This document shows positions 18,449-29,407 of a stretch of 64,000 bases of DNA, piece by piece. The number at the start of each line of letters is the position of its first letter. The stretch's first letter is position 1. The stretch comes from Olsenella profusa F0195 (GTDB taxonomy: Bacteria > Actinomycetota > Coriobacteriia > Coriobacteriales > Atopobiaceae): assembly GCF_000468755.1 (NCBI RefSeq), contig NZ_AWEZ01000017.1, forward strand, positions 1-64,000, read 5' to 3'. A program made the position numbers and the translations under genes. A model generated the notes under the pieces. The model was given only the letters and a program-made list of their open reading frames with translations. It made no database searches and was not told where the DNA came from.

Positions 18449-19132
18449 ATGAGCACATCCTTTGACGACGCACGGCACGAGCTGTTCCTCCGGGGCGGGG
18501 ATGACGTCCTGAACGCAGCCGCGGCCTCATCCCACGAGCCCGTGGTCATCTCCATCGCACGCGACTATGGCGCCGAGGGTCATGAGGTGGGCAAGCTCCT
18601 CTCGGAGCGTCTGGGGATCCCCCTGTACGACAACGAGCTGCTCGTGCGCTCCGCCATACGCTCGGGCATCGACGTGGATCAGATCGCCAGCTACGACGAG
18701 CGCGCCGCACACGGACCGCTCGCCTTCCTGCCCGACGCCATGGACCAGAGCACGAGGGGCGACCGCGTCTTCAAGGCCATCAGGCAGGTGATCATCGACC
18801 TGGCCAGCTCCCAGGACTGCATCGTGGAGGGACGCCTCTCCGACTACATCCTGCGCGGCAGCCCCAACCTCATCACCGTGCTGGTGACGGCCCCGCTCGA
18901 GTGCCGCGTGAAGATCGTGGGCGACAAGCGCGGGCTCAAGAGCCACGAGGCGCTGGCCCTGGTGAGACGCATGCAGCACCAGCGTGAGCGCTTCTACACG
19001 CGCTACTCCGCCGGCAAGTGGGACCTGTACATGGACAAGGATCTGATCGTGGACCGATCGGTGTTTGGCGTGGAGGGCTGCTGCGACATCATTGCCGCAG
19101 CGTACCAACGCAAGGTGCGGACGGTGCGCTGA
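18449..19132 (+). CDS. Cytidylate kinase-like family protein
   Basis: 227 aa. The core matches the cytidylate-kinase-like family: ISIARDYGAEGHEVGKLLSERLGIPLYDNELL stands where the P-loop should be, with GAEGHEVGK replacing the usual GxxGxGK. Later come IIDLASSQDCIVEGRLSDYIL and a lid-like RRMQHQRERFYTRYSAGKW. Family members lie near transporters or regulators, and their true phosphate acceptor is largely unknown. GGGAG precedes the ATG by 8 bases, and a TATGAT box lies at 18412-18417. It may be cotranscribed with the importer. Confidence 0.82.
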   Translation: MSTSFDDARHELFLRGGDDVLNAAAASSHEPVVISIARDYGAEGHEVGKLLSERLGIPLYDNELLVRSAIRSGIDVDQIASYDERAAHGPLAFLPDAMDQSTRGDRVFKAIRQVIIDLASSQDCIVEGRLSDYILRGSPNLITVLVTAPLECRVKIVGDKRGLKSHEALALVRRMQHQRERFYTRYSAGKWDLYMDKDLIVDRSVFGVEGCCDIIAAAYQRKVRTVR

Positions 19133-19609
19133 CGGCACGGAGGGTCGCGGCCAAGAGCCAGCGGGCGCGGATCGGGAAGACGCAGGGACGGGCACAGGGA
19201 AACCGTGTCTCCTTTGTTTCCAAACGGAAACGCTTGGCGCCCCTGCGTGACCCGCATGGCACCATACCCATAAGGTATCGGAGCGGTCGATACGAACGGT
19301 CGAGGGACTGAGCCATGTCACAGGTAGAGCTTGCATACGCACGGATTGCCGAGCGCGTCGGACGCGCCGCGAGCGATTGCCGTGCGCGAATTCTACCTGG
19401 CGTCCCCGACCGACTACTAGCCTAGCCGCTCGCATTCGTCGCCCTGTCGCGTCGCACCCCGCACGCAGACAAAAACGGCTCCCCGGCACCGAGCACCTCC
19501 TCACGTCACGACAAGACAAACGGCATACCGCGGTCCGCAGCGCCCTTGGCACCATGCCCCCGGTTCGGCAGGCGACCAGCGTCAGACTCATCTATCGGGA
19601 GGACCTACC
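19133..19609 (+). promoter_or_regulatory. Structured 5' leader of leuA (candidate attenuator or T-box-like element)
   Basis: 477-base region with no long gene. A tiered hairpin spans 19298-19411: GGTCG/CGACC, GGGAC/GTCCC, CAGGTAGA/TCTACCTG (19321-19328 with 19392-19399), CGCACGG/CCGTGCG (19338-19344 with 19380-19386) and a GCGCG/CGCGC tip. ACCGCGG at 19527-19533 recalls the T-box core, but the UGGN that binds the tRNA end is absent there. CCTCC at 19496-19500 could mask the leuA site GGGAGG. Leucine-responsive control is likely by position; the mechanism is open. Confidence 0.5.
19315..19425 (+). CDS. Possible leader peptide of the leucine operon
   Basis: 36 codons from an ATG with GAGGGA 7 bases upstream. 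Four leucines are encoded, three by CTA, a codon that should be rare in such a GC-rich genome. Two of the CTA codons are adjacent, just before Ala and the stop, immediately beyond the 3' arm of the large hairpin. That placement suits ribosome stalling under leucine limitation. It may instead be chance reading through a structured RNA. Confidence 0.35.
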   Translation: MSQVELAYARIAERVGRAASDCRARILPGVPDRLLA

Positions 19610-21148
19610 ATGACACGCAAGATCGACATCTTCGACACCACCCTGAGGGACGGCGAGCAGTCGCCCGGCGCGTCCATGAACACCGAGGAGAAGCTCGTCA
19701 TCGCACAGGAGCTGCTCCGCATGCACGTGGACGTCATCGAGGCGGGCTTCCCCATCTCGAGTCCCGGTGACTTTCGCTCCGTGCAGGAGATCGGCAAGCT
19801 GGCCGGGGACGATGCCGTCGTCGTCGGCCTCACGCGCGCCGTGGACAAGGACATCGATCGTGCGGCCGAGGCCCTCGCGTGCGCCAAGCGTCCCCGCATC
19901 CACACGGGCCTGGGCGTCTCCCCTCAGCACATGCGTGACAAGCTGCACCTGACGGAGGATCAGGTCATCGAGGGGGCCATCCACTGCGTCACGTACGCCA
20001 AGCGCTACGTGGAGGACGTCGAGTTCTATGCCGAGGACGCCGGCCGTTCCGACCAGGGGTTCCTCGAACGCGTCATCCAGGCCGCCGTTGACGCCGGCGC
20101 CACCGTCGTCAACATCCCCGACACCACCGGCTACCAGCTGCCCGACGACTTTGGCGCCCGCATCAAGGGCCTCGCCGACAACGTCCGTGGCATCGAGAAC
20201 GTCACCATCTCGGTTCACACCCACAACGACCTGGGCATGGCCACCGCACTCGCCCTTGCCGGCGTGAAGAGCGGTGCCCGCCAGATCGAGTGCACCATCA
20301 ACGGCCTGGGCGAGCGGGCCGGCAACACTGCGCTCGAAGAGGTCGTCATGGCCCTCAGGATGCATGGGCAGGAGCTGGATGGCCACACCGACGTCGTGAC
20401 CGGCGAGCTCACGCGCGCCTCCCACCTGGTGAGCCGCATCACCGGCATGCAGGTGCAGGCCAACAAGGCCATCGTGGGTGCCAACGCCTTCGCCCACTCC
20501 TCCGGCATCCACCAGGACGGCGTCCTCAAGGCGCGCGACACCTACGAGATCATCGACCCCGCCGATGTGGGCGCCGCCGGCTCCGAGATCATCCTCTCGG
20601 CACGCTCCGGCCACGCCGCCCTCAGGCACCGTCTGGGCGAGCTGGGCTACCGCTTCGACGACGCCGAGTTTGACGAGGTCTACGACCGCTTCCTCGAGAT
20701 CGCGGACCAGAAGAAGGAGGTCTACGACGAGGACCTCGAGTCCATGGTGCAGGAGCGCCAGCGCGACATCGAGGCCATCTACACGCTGAACGCGCTGCAG
20801 GTGTCCTGTGGCGACCCCCTGGTGCCCACCGCGACGGCCACCATCACCGACGAGGAGGGTGACAGGCATGTGGTCTGCGCCACGGGCGCCGGTCCCGTCG
20901 ACGCCGCCTACAAGGCCATCGACCAGGTCGTGAGCGTCCATGGCGACCTGCAGGAGTTTGCCGTCAAGGCCGTCACGCGCGGCATCGACGCCATCGGCGA
21001 GGTCACCGTGCGCGTGGAGGCGGCGGGTGGCAGGGTCTACACCGGCCGGGGCGCCGACAACGACATCATCGTCTCCTCGGCAAAGGCCTACGTCAACGCC
21101 ATCAACCGCATGATCTCGACCACCCGCTCCAAGCAGCAGGAAGCCTAG
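19610..21148 (+). CDS. leuA: 2-isopropylmalate synthase
   Basis: 512 aa. Condenses acetyl-CoA with 2-oxoisovalerate, the committed step of leucine synthesis. Catalytic-domain motifs: [15 protein letters not shown] (metal Asp and Arg), HTHNDLGMA (metal His pair), [15 protein letters not shown]. The C-terminal regulatory LeuA domain (about residues 370-512) is present, so leucine feedback inhibition is expected. The length matches the shorter LeuA1 type. GGGAGG precedes the ATG. First gene of the branched-chain cluster, 10 bases before ilvB. Confidence 0.96.
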   Translation: MTRKIDIFDTTLRDGEQSPGASMNTEEKLVIAQELLRMHVDVIEAGFPISSPGDFRSVQEIGKLAGDDAVVVGLTRAVDKDIDRAAEALACAKRPRIHTGLGVSPQHMRDKLHLTEDQVIEGAIHCVTYAKRYVEDVEFYAEDAGRSDQGFLERVIQAAVDAGATVVNIPDTTGYQLPDDFGARIKGLADNVRGIENVTISVHTHNDLGMATALALAGVKSGARQIECTINGLGERAGNTALEEVVMALRMHGQELDGHTDVVTGELTRASHLVSRITGMQVQANKAIVGANAFAHSSGIHQDGVLKARDTYEIIDPADVGAAGSEIILSARSGHAALRHRLGELGYRFDDAEFDEVYDRFLEIADQKKEVYDEDLESMVQERQRDIEAIYTLNALQVSCGDPLVPTATATITDEEGDRHVVCATGAGPVDAAYKAIDQVVSVHGDLQEFAVKAVTRGIDAIGEVTVRVEAAGGRVYTGRGADNDIIVSSAKAYVNAINRMISTTRSKQQEA

Positions 21149-21158
21149 GGGCCCGACC

Positions 21159-22850
21159 ATGGAGAGGCTGACGGGAGCACAGGTCCTCGCCCGCTGTCTG
21201 GTGGAACAGGGGGTCGACACGGTCTTCGGCTATCCCGGGGGCACGGTGCTCGACATCTTTGACGTGCTGTACGACTACCGGGACCGCATCCGCGTGGTCG
21301 AGCCCACGCACGAGCAGCATGGCACGCATGCGGCGGACGGCTACGCCCGCGCCACGGGCAGATGTGGCGTCATGATCGCCACCTCGGGGCCCGGCGCCAC
21401 CAACCTCGTCACGGGCATCGCCACCGCCTACCTCGACTCCGTGCCCATGGTTGCCATCACGGGCAACGTGAGCAACGCCATGATCGGCACGGACGCCTTC
21501 CAGGAGCTGGACATCACGGGCGTGACGCTGCCCATCACGAAGCACAACTACTTCGTGCGCAACGCGAACGACCTCCAGCGCATGCTGCGCGAGGCCTTCA
21601 AGCTCGCCTGCTCGGGTCGCAGGGGCCCCGTCCTCGTGGACATCCCCGCCGACGTGCAGCGCGCGCTCATCGGCTACCATGAGCTTGGCCCCGTGGAGGC
21701 GGACGATCCGCTCGAGCCCAGCGAGGGGTCGCTCGAGCGGGCGGCACGGCTCATCGACAAGGCCCAGCGCCCCTTCGTCTACTTTGGCGGCGGCGTCGTC
21801 TCGGCGGATGCGGGGGAGGAGGTCGTCCAGCTTGCCCGCATCATAGGGGCACCGATGGGCTGTTCGCTCATGGGCATCTCGGGCATCCCCACCGCCACGC
21901 GGAACTTCCTGGGCATGGAGGGCATGCACGGCCACTTTGCCAGCACGCGAGCCATGAACGAGTGCGACTGCCTCATCGCCCTGGGCGCCCGCTTCAACGA
22001 CCGCTCCACGGGCGACCGCAGGACGTTTGCACCCAGCGGCAAGGTGGTGCATGTCGACGTGGACTCCTCGGAGTTCTCCAAGACCCTGGACGACATGGCC
22101 GACGTGCATGGGGACGTCAAGAGTGCGCTCCAGAGGCTCGTGGGGCTGGTCTCCCCCAACACCCACGAGGAGTGGCTCCGTCACGTCCACGAGCTCTCCG
22201 CCCAGGAGCGGGGCTATGCGGACTACCGCGAGGGCATCACGCCCAAGAACGTGATGGACGCCATCAATCGCGTGCGCCCCGAGGACGTTCCCGTCGTGAC
22301 CGATGTGGGCCAGCACCAGATGTGGGCCGCCCAGTACCTCAGCTTCACGAGGCCACGCAGCTTCATCACGTCGGGGGGGCTGGGCACCATGGGGTTCGGC
22401 CTGGGGGCGGCCATCGGCGCCTCCCTCGCCACACGGGGACGATCCCTGCTCGTCACGGGCGACGGCTCCTTTGCCATGAACATGGCCGAGCTCGTCACGG
22501 CAGCCGACTATGGCGTGCCCGTGACCATCGTGCTGCTCAACAACGGGACCCTGGGCATGGTGCGCCAGATGCAGTCCCTGTTCAGGAAGGGGCGCCATGC
22601 CAACACCACGCTCGACCGCAGGGTCGACTACGTGGCGCTCGCCCAGGCGACGGGCACGGAAGGCACGCGCGTGGACACGATCGAGGACTTCGAGCGGGCC
22701 CTCGCCGACTCGCTCTCGGCGGACGGCCCCACGCTCATCGAATGCCCCATCGGCATCGACGAGTTCGTGACGCCCGTGCTGCAGATCGGTGCCTCGATGG
22801 ACGACCTCATCGTCAACATGGACGACGTGCGCGCCAGGATGGGGAGGTAG
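21159..22850 (+). CDS. ilvB: Acetolactate synthase large subunit, copy 1
   Basis: 563 aa, ThDP-dependent. It makes 2-acetolactate or 2-aceto-2-hydroxybutyrate. The catalytic Glu is in PTHEQHGTHAADGYAR, and the ThDP/Mg motif is GDGSFAMNMAEL...NNGTLGMV. The glutamate motif is HEQHGTHAADG rather than the common HEQGAAHAADG. It is followed 2 bases later by ilvN, so this copy is the likely holoenzyme partner of the regulatory subunit. A second large subunit lies at 24576. Confidence 0.93.
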   Translation: MERLTGAQVLARCLVEQGVDTVFGYPGGTVLDIFDVLYDYRDRIRVVEPTHEQHGTHAADGYARATGRCGVMIATSGPGATNLVTGIATAYLDSVPMVAITGNVSNAMIGTDAFQELDITGVTLPITKHNYFVRNANDLQRMLREAFKLACSGRRGPVLVDIPADVQRALIGYHELGPVEADDPLEPSEGSLERAARLIDKAQRPFVYFGGGVVSADAGEEVVQLARIIGAPMGCSLMGISGIPTATRNFLGMEGMHGHFASTRAMNECDCLIALGARFNDRSTGDRRTFAPSGKVVHVDVDSSEFSKTLDDMADVHGDVKSALQRLVGLVSPNTHEEWLRHVHELSAQERGYADYREGITPKNVMDAINRVRPEDVPVVTDVGQHQMWAAQYLSFTRPRSFITSGGLGTMGFGLGAAIGASLATRGRSLLVTGDGSFAMNMAELVTAADYGVPVTIVLLNNGTLGMVRQMQSLFRKGRHANTTLDRRVDYVALAQATGTEGTRVDTIEDFERALADSLSADGPTLIECPIGIDEFVTPVLQIGASMDDLIVNMDDVRARMGR

Positions 22851-22852
22851 GC

Positions 22853-23359
22853 ATGAGCAGCTATAGCATCGCCATCATGGTGCGCAACGAGTACGGTGTC
22901 CTCAACCGCGTGACGAGCATGTTCCGCCGCCGGCAGTTCAACATCACGGGACTCACCGTCTCGGAGACCGAGACGGAGGACCTCTCGCGCATCACCGTGC
23001 AGTTCGAGGGCGAGCGGCGCGCCAAGAACCAGCTCGTGGCCCAGCTTGCCAAGCTCCCCGACGTCATCTCGTACAAGGAGTTCGATCCCGAGGACTCCAT
23101 CAGCTGCGAGCTGCTGCTCATCAAGATGGCCAACGAGGAGAGCACGCGCTCCCAGGTGCTCGATGCGGCGGAGGCCTTCCACGCCAAGACCGTGGACTAC
23201 ACGCGCGACTCCATCGTCTTCCGCATCGCAGGAGGCACGAGACGCATCGACAACTTCATCGACCTCATGCGCGACTTCAAGATCCTCGAGGTCTGTCGCA
23301 CCGGGGTCGTCTCGCTCGAGCGCGGCCCATCCGTCATGCGCGACGTGGCCACGCTCTAG
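22853..23359 (+). CDS. ilvN: Acetolactate synthase small (regulatory) subunit
   Basis: 168 aa. N-terminal ACT domain (SIAIMVRNEYGVLNRVTSMFRRRQFNI) for valine feedback, then a C-terminal activation domain (ELLLIKMANEESTRSQVLDAAEAFHAKTVDYTRDSIVFRIAG). Typical IlvN/IlvH length. It sits between ilvB copy 1 and ilvC and is the only small subunit in the window, so it may serve both large subunits. Confidence 0.95.
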   Translation: MSSYSIAIMVRNEYGVLNRVTSMFRRRQFNITGLTVSETETEDLSRITVQFEGERRAKNQLVAQLAKLPDVISYKEFDPEDSISCELLLIKMANEESTRSQVLDAAEAFHAKTVDYTRDSIVFRIAGGTRRIDNFIDLMRDFKILEVCRTGVVSLERGPSVMRDVATL

Positions 23360-23430
23360 GGGTAACTCCGCCGTACACCAGCGGCGTCGTTATGGATTGG
23401 TACTGTAGGAACGGCGAAAGGAAGCGTTTC

Positions 23431-24450
<1,020 letters not shown>

Positions 24451-24456
24451 CATGGT

Positions 24457-24489
24457 GGCGCCTGGGCATCCGGGGGATGACCAGGCGCC
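24457..24489. terminator. Strong hairpin between ilvC and ilvB copy 2
   Basis: GGCGCCTGG (24457-24465) pairs with CCAGGCGCC (24481-24489). Beyond one mismatch, CATCC (24467-24471) pairs with GGATG (24475-24479), leaving a GGG loop. Fourteen base pairs in all, 7 bases after the ilvC stop, with no T-run. It could reduce readthrough or protect an mRNA end. Confidence 0.55.
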
Positions 24490-24575
24490 TGTGCGCGCGG
24501 ACGTGTCAGACAAGGCGGTTCCTCGGGCACAAGGCGCCTCGCCGGCGCAGGAGAGACACGCGGGAAGGGGCGCGC

Positions 24576-26279
24576 ATGGAGCTGACAGGTGCGCAGATAC
24601 TCATCGAATGCCTCAAGGAGCAGGGAGTCGACAGCGTCTTTGGCTACCCGGGTGGCACGATCCTGGACGTCTATGACGCCCTCTTTGAGACGCCCGAGAT
24701 CCACCACTACCTCACGAGCCACGAGCAGGGTGCCGCCCACGCGGCCGATGGGTACGCCCGCTCCACGGGTAGGGTGGGCGTATGCCTCTCCACGTCGGGC
24801 CCGGGCTGCACGAACCTCGTGACCGGCATCGCAACCGCCTACATGGACTCCTCCCCCATCGTTGCCATCACCTGCAACGTCTCCCGGAAGCTGCTGGGCA
24901 GGGACTCCTTCCAGGAGGTGGACATCACCAGCATCACGAGGCCCATCACCAAGTGGAACCGCGTGGTGGACGATGTGCACGACCTCGCCGACGTGGTCCG
25001 CCAGGCCTTCCTCGTGGCCAGAAGCGGACGTCCCGGTCCCGTGCTGCTGGACATCACCAAGGACGTCACCGCCGCCACCTGCGCGTACGAGGCCGTCCCT
25101 ACCGAGGAGCATCGCGTCTTCGAGCTCCCCAACCGGCTCTCCAAGCGCCTCATGGGCAGCCTCAACACGCAGGAGCCCAACCCACAGGACGTGGACACGC
25201 TCGTCGCCATGATCGAGGAGGCCGAGCGTCCGCTCATCGTGTGCGGCGGCGGCGTCGTGCGCAGCCGTGCGAGCCGGGAGCTCAACGCGTTCGCCAACCT
25301 CGTGGATGCACCCGTCGCCATCACGGTCATGGGTGCGGGCGGCTTCCGTGGGAGGGACCCGCTCTCCACGGGCATGATCGGCATGCACGGCTCGCAGGCG
25401 TCCAACATGGCCGTGGACAACTGCGACCTGCTCGTCGCCGTGGGCTGTCGCTTCTCCGACCGCGTGGCGCTGCAGCCCTCCACGTTCGCGCACCAGGCCA
25501 AGATCGTGCAGGTGGACATCGACAGCACCGAGATCGGCAAGAACGTGCGCTGCGACCATTCCGTGCTGGGCGACGCCAAGACCGTGCTCGCCATGGCCAA
25601 CGAGCGCCTGGGACAGCTGCACCACAGGCGCTGGAGGCAGTTCGTGCTCTCCTTCCCCACCGAGACGCAGTACGAGGAGGGCGGCGACCACCTCACCCCC
25701 AAGCAGGTCAACGAGATGGTCGCGCGGCTGTGTCCCGAGGACACCATCGTCGCCACCGACGTGGGCCAGCACCAGATGTGGGCCATCCAGCACTTCCACT
25801 ATGACTACCCCGGGCAGCTGCTCACCTCCGGGGGCTTCGGCGCCATGGGCTTCGGCCTGGGCGCCGCCATCGGCGCACAGGTGGGCAACCCCGGCACCTG
25901 CGTGATCCATGTGACGGGCGACGGCTCCTTCCGCATGAACTGCAACGAGTTGGCCACCGTCGAGCACTACCGGCTGCCCATCATCACCATCGTGTACGAC
26001 AACGCGGTGCTGGGCATGGTCCATCAGTGGCAGACGCTCATCTACGACGAGCGCTACTCCCAGACCACGCTCGACCGTCCGCCCGACTGGGTCAGGCTCG
26101 CCGACGCCTATGGCCTCACGGGCAGGCGCGTGAGCACGATGGAGGAGCTGGAGGTCGCCCTCACGGAGGCCCTCGCCTGTGGGCACGGCTACGTGATCGA
26201 TGCCATCATCGACCCGGACGAGATGGTGCGTCCCATGGTTCCGGCGGGCCAGCACATTACCAACTTCCTGGCCATCTAG
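24576..26279 (+). CDS. ilvB: Acetolactate synthase large subunit, copy 2
   Basis: 567 aa. Same ThDP fold as the copy at 21159, with the canonical SHEQGAAHAADGYAR glutamate motif and GDGSFRMNCNELATVEHY...DNAVLGMV cofactor motif. It differs from copy 1 throughout, so it is an old paralogue rather than a recent duplication. No second small subunit follows. It may share IlvN, work without one, or act as a catabolic acetolactate synthase. GGAAGGGG precedes the ATG. Confidence 0.92.
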   Translation: MELTGAQILIECLKEQGVDSVFGYPGGTILDVYDALFETPEIHHYLTSHEQGAAHAADGYARSTGRVGVCLSTSGPGCTNLVTGIATAYMDSSPIVAITCNVSRKLLGRDSFQEVDITSITRPITKWNRVVDDVHDLADVVRQAFLVARSGRPGPVLLDITKDVTAATCAYEAVPTEEHRVFELPNRLSKRLMGSLNTQEPNPQDVDTLVAMIEEAERPLIVCGGGVVRSRASRELNAFANLVDAPVAITVMGAGGFRGRDPLSTGMIGMHGSQASNMAVDNCDLLVAVGCRFSDRVALQPSTFAHQAKIVQVDIDSTEIGKNVRCDHSVLGDAKTVLAMANERLGQLHHRRWRQFVLSFPTETQYEEGGDHLTPKQVNEMVARLCPEDTIVATDVGQHQMWAIQHFHYDYPGQLLTSGGFGAMGFGLGAAIGAQVGNPGTCVIHVTGDGSFRMNCNELATVEHYRLPIITIVYDNAVLGMVHQWQTLIYDERYSQTTLDRPPDWVRLADAYGLTGRRVSTMEELEVALTEALACGHGYVIDAIIDPDEMVRPMVPAGQHITNFLAI

Positions 26280-26363
26280 TGGTGCCGTCGCATCCGGCCA
26301 GGAAGGGCGATGCATCCGAGCGCCTCGCGCGCCGCAAGCGACCAGCCAAGGAGGACACGCCCC

Positions 26364-27563
26364 ATGCTGTCACTCGACAAGATCTACCATGCCGCCTACG
26401 TCCTCAAGGGGGTCGCTCGCAGGACCGACCTCATCCCAGCCTCCAACATCATCCCCGAGGTGCCCGACCTCTTCCTCAAGACCGAGAACCTCCAGGTGAC
26501 GGGCTCGTTCAAGCTGCGAGGCGCCTACTTCAAGATCAACCAGCTCCCCAAGGAGGAGCTCGCCCTGGGCGTCATCGCCTGCAGTGCCGGCAACCATGCC
26601 CAGGGCGTGGCGCTGGCCGCCACCCGCCTGGGCGTGAGGTCCGTGGTCTGCATGCCCGACGGTGCCCCCATCATGAAGGTGGAGAACACCCGGCGCCTGG
26701 GAGCGGAGGTGCGCCTCGTCCCCGGCGTCTACGATGACGCACACGACGAGGCCGTGCGCCTGCAGGAGGAGACGGGCGCCACCTTCGTGCATCCCTATGA
26801 CGACGAGGACGTCATCGCGGGACAGGGCACCATCGGCCTGGAGGTCATGGACCAGCTCGAGCATGCCGAGGCCGTGGTCGTCCCCGTGGGCGGTGGCGGG
26901 CTCATCTCAGGTGTCGCCTGTGCGGTCAAGAGCCTGAACCCCGCATGCAAGGTCTACGGCGTGCAGGCCGAGGGCGCGGCGGCCATGGCCGCCGCCTTCC
27001 ACGCCGGGGCCTGGTCCGCGTCCGACGAGGCCACCACCTTTGCCGATGGCATCCAGGTGAAGGTCCCCGGCGAGACCACCTTCCAGATGGTGCAGACGTA
27101 CGTGGACGACATCGTGACCGTGAGCGATGACGAGATCGCCGCCGCCATCCTCGCCCTCATGGAGAAGCAGAAGCTCGTGAGCGAGGGAGCCGGGGCCACG
27201 CCGGTCGCAGCCTGCATGTTTGGCAAGCTGCCCGTGGAGGGCAGGCGCACCGTCTGCATCGTGAGCGGTGGCAACATCGACGTCAACATCCTCTCGCGCG
27301 TCATCAACCGCGGCCTGGCCATGAGTGGTCGCAAGGTGACGATGGGCATCAAGCTCACGGACAAGCCGGGCCAGCTCACCGAGGTCAGCGGCATCATCGC
27401 AGGCCTTGGCGCAAATGTGGTCTCGGTTGACTACGACCTCTCCGATCCCGACCTTCCCATCTCCTCGTGTACGCTACGCGTGGGCATGGAGACCAGGGAC
27501 CAAGAGCAGATCGATCAGATTCGCACCAAGCTCCAGGAGTCGGGCTTCAGGCTCGTCGACTAG
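26364..27563 (+). CDS. ilvA: Threonine ammonia-lyase (threonine deaminase)
   Basis: 399 aa. PLP lysine in TGSFKLRGA, phosphate loop SAGNHAQG, and [11 protein letters not shown]-terminal ACT-like domain ([29 protein letters not shown]) follows from about residue 325. It makes 2-oxobutyrate for isoleucine. The single short ACT domain is the 400-residue type, not the 500-residue E. coli IlvA type, so its effectors may differ. AAGGAGG precedes the ATG at 26364. Confidence 0.93.
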   Translation: MLSLDKIYHAAYVLKGVARRTDLIPASNIIPEVPDLFLKTENLQVTGSFKLRGAYFKINQLPKEELALGVIACSAGNHAQGVALAATRLGVRSVVCMPDGAPIMKVENTRRLGAEVRLVPGVYDDAHDEAVRLQEETGATFVHPYDDEDVIAGQGTIGLEVMDQLEHAEAVVVPVGGGGLISGVACAVKSLNPACKVYGVQAEGAAAMAAAFHAGAWSASDEATTFADGIQVKVPGETTFQMVQTYVDDIVTVSDDEIAAAILALMEKQKLVSEGAGATPVAACMFGKLPVEGRRTVCIVSGGNIDVNILSRVINRGLAMSGRKVTMGIKLTDKPGQLTEVSGIIAGLGANVVSVDYDLSDPDLPISSCTLRVGMETRDQEQIDQIRTKLQESGFRLVD

Positions 27564-27634
27564 GGGGAGCGCCCCTGCGGGGCAAGAGGACGCGGTGGCA
27601 CGGGAGTGCCGCCCACGCAAAGGAGAGCATGCAC

Positions 27635-29290
27635 ATGAAGAGTGACGCGATAAAGCTTGGACCGGAGGCGGCGGCCCACCGCTCCCTCTACAACGCGCTC
27701 GGTTGGACCGAGGAGGAGGTCGCACGCCCGCTCGTGGGCATCGTGAGCTCCTTCAACGAGGTCGTCCCCGGCCACATGAACATCGACAAGGTCTGCGAGG
27801 CCGTGCGCATGGGCGTCGCCGAGGCCGGTGGCATGCCGGTGGTCTTTCCCGCCATCGCCGTGTGCGACGGCATCGCCATGGGCCACACGGGCATGAAGTA
27901 CTCCCTCGTCACGCGCGACCTCATCGCCGACTCCTGCGAGTGCATGGCGCTGGCGCATGGCTTTGACGCCCTCGTCATGATCCCCAACTGCGACAAGAAC
28001 GTGCCTGGCCTGCTCATGGCCGCTGCCCGTCTCAACCTGCCCACGACGTTCGTCTCGGGCGGCCCCATGCTCGCCGGCCATATCGATGGCCACAAGACGA
28101 GCCTCTCCTCCATGTTCGAGGCCATGGGGTCCTACACCGCCGGCAGGATCGACGAGGCCAAGCTCCACGAGTTCGAGCGCAAGGCCTGCCCCAGCTGCGG
28201 TTCCTGCTCGGGCATGTACACCGCCAACTCCATGAACTGCCTCACCGAGGTCATCGGCATGGGCCTGCCGGGCAACGGCACCATCCCCGCCGTGTACTCG
28301 CGCCGCCTGCAGCTGGCCAAGCACGCGGGCATGGCCGTCATGCGAATGCTCGAGCAGGGCGTCACCGCGCGCGACATCATGACCCGCGAGGCCTTCCAGA
28401 ATGCCCTCACCGTGGACATGGCCCTGGGCTGCTCCACCAACACCATGCTGCACCTGCCCGCCATCGCCCACGAGTGCGGCCTTGAGATCGACCTCGCCGC
28501 CGCCAACGAGATGAGCGAGAGGACGCCCAACCTCTGCCACCTGGCCCCCGCAGGCCCCACCTACATGGAGGACCTCGACGAGGCGGGCGGCGTCCCCGCC
28601 GTCATGGCCGAGCTCGACCGCGCGGGCCTCATCAACCGCGACTGCCTGACGGTCACGGGTCACACCGTGGGCGAGAACATCGCCCACGCGCACACCAACG
28701 ACCCCGAGGTCATCCGCACCATCGACAACCCCTACTCCCCCACGGGCGGCATCGCCGTCCTGCGCGGCAACCTCGCGCCCGACGGCTCTGTGGTCAAGCG
28801 TTCCGCCGTGGCGCCCTCCATGCTCACGCACGAGGGCCCCGCCCGCGTGTTCGAGAGCGAGGAGGATGCCCAGGCCGCCATCAACGCCGGCAGGATCAAC
28901 CCCGGCGACGTGGTGGTCATCCGCTACGAGGGCCCCAAGGGCGGTCCCGGCATGCGCGAGATGCTCAACCCAACCTCGGCCATCATGGGCAGGGGCCTGG
29001 GCGAGAGCGTCGCACTCGTCACTGACGGGCGCTTCTCGGGTGCCACGCGCGGCGCCTGCATCGGCCACGTCTCGCCTGAGGCGGCGTCCGGCGGCCCCAT
29101 CGGCATCGTCGAGGAGGGTGACACCATCGCCATCGACATCCCCGCCTGCACGATCGAGCTCAGGATCGGCCAGGAGGAGTACGATCGGCGCATAGCCGCC
29201 TTTACGCCCAGGAAGAAGGAGCTCTCCGGCTATCTGCGCCGCTACGCTCAGCTCGTCTCCTCAGGCGCCACGGGGGCCGTGCTCGACTAG
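27635..29290 (+). CDS. ilvD: Dihydroxy-acid dehydratase
   Basis: 551 aa from ATG 27635. ATG 27629 is also possible but sits too close to the AGGAG site. Iron-sulfur cysteines are in NCDKNVPG and [19 protein letters not shown], and the C-terminus has GRFSGATRG. It dehydrates dihydroxy acids to the 2-oxo acids of valine and isoleucine; the cluster is oxygen-sensitive in this family. The 70 bases before it hold two small GC hairpins. Confidence 0.95.
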   Translation: MKSDAIKLGPEAAAHRSLYNALGWTEEEVARPLVGIVSSFNEVVPGHMNIDKVCEAVRMGVAEAGGMPVVFPAIAVCDGIAMGHTGMKYSLVTRDLIADSCECMALAHGFDALVMIPNCDKNVPGLLMAAARLNLPTTFVSGGPMLAGHIDGHKTSLSSMFEAMGSYTAGRIDEAKLHEFERKACPSCGSCSGMYTANSMNCLTEVIGMGLPGNGTIPAVYSRRLQLAKHAGMAVMRMLEQGVTARDIMTREAFQNALTVDMALGCSTNTMLHLPAIAHECGLEIDLAAANEMSERTPNLCHLAPAGPTYMEDLDEAGGVPAVMAELDRAGLINRDCLTVTGHTVGENIAHAHTNDPEVIRTIDNPYSPTGGIAVLRGNLAPDGSVVKRSAVAPSMLTHEGPARVFESEEDAQAAINAGRINPGDVVVIRYEGPKGGPGMREMLNPTSAIMGRGLGESVALVTDGRFSGATRGACIGHVSPEAASGGPIGIVEEGDTIAIDIPACTIELRIGQEEYDRRIAAFTPRKKELSGYLRRYAQLVSSGATGAVLD

Positions 29291-29407
29291 CGCCTTCGAC
29301 GTGCACGCCTGCGTCACGTACGGAAATTCCCACCTGGGCACACGCAACATGAGACGACGAAACCGTACACTTTGCATCGAGCGCCCATATATCAGAGGGG
29401 ACGAGGG

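Noticed and set aside
19523-19560. A canonical T-box antiterminator before leuA
   Set aside because: ACCGCGG is present, but the preceding bases do not supply the UGGN needed to pair with the tRNA end. A second TTGGCACC at 19546 lacks the following GCG. Kept only as a T-box-like possibility.
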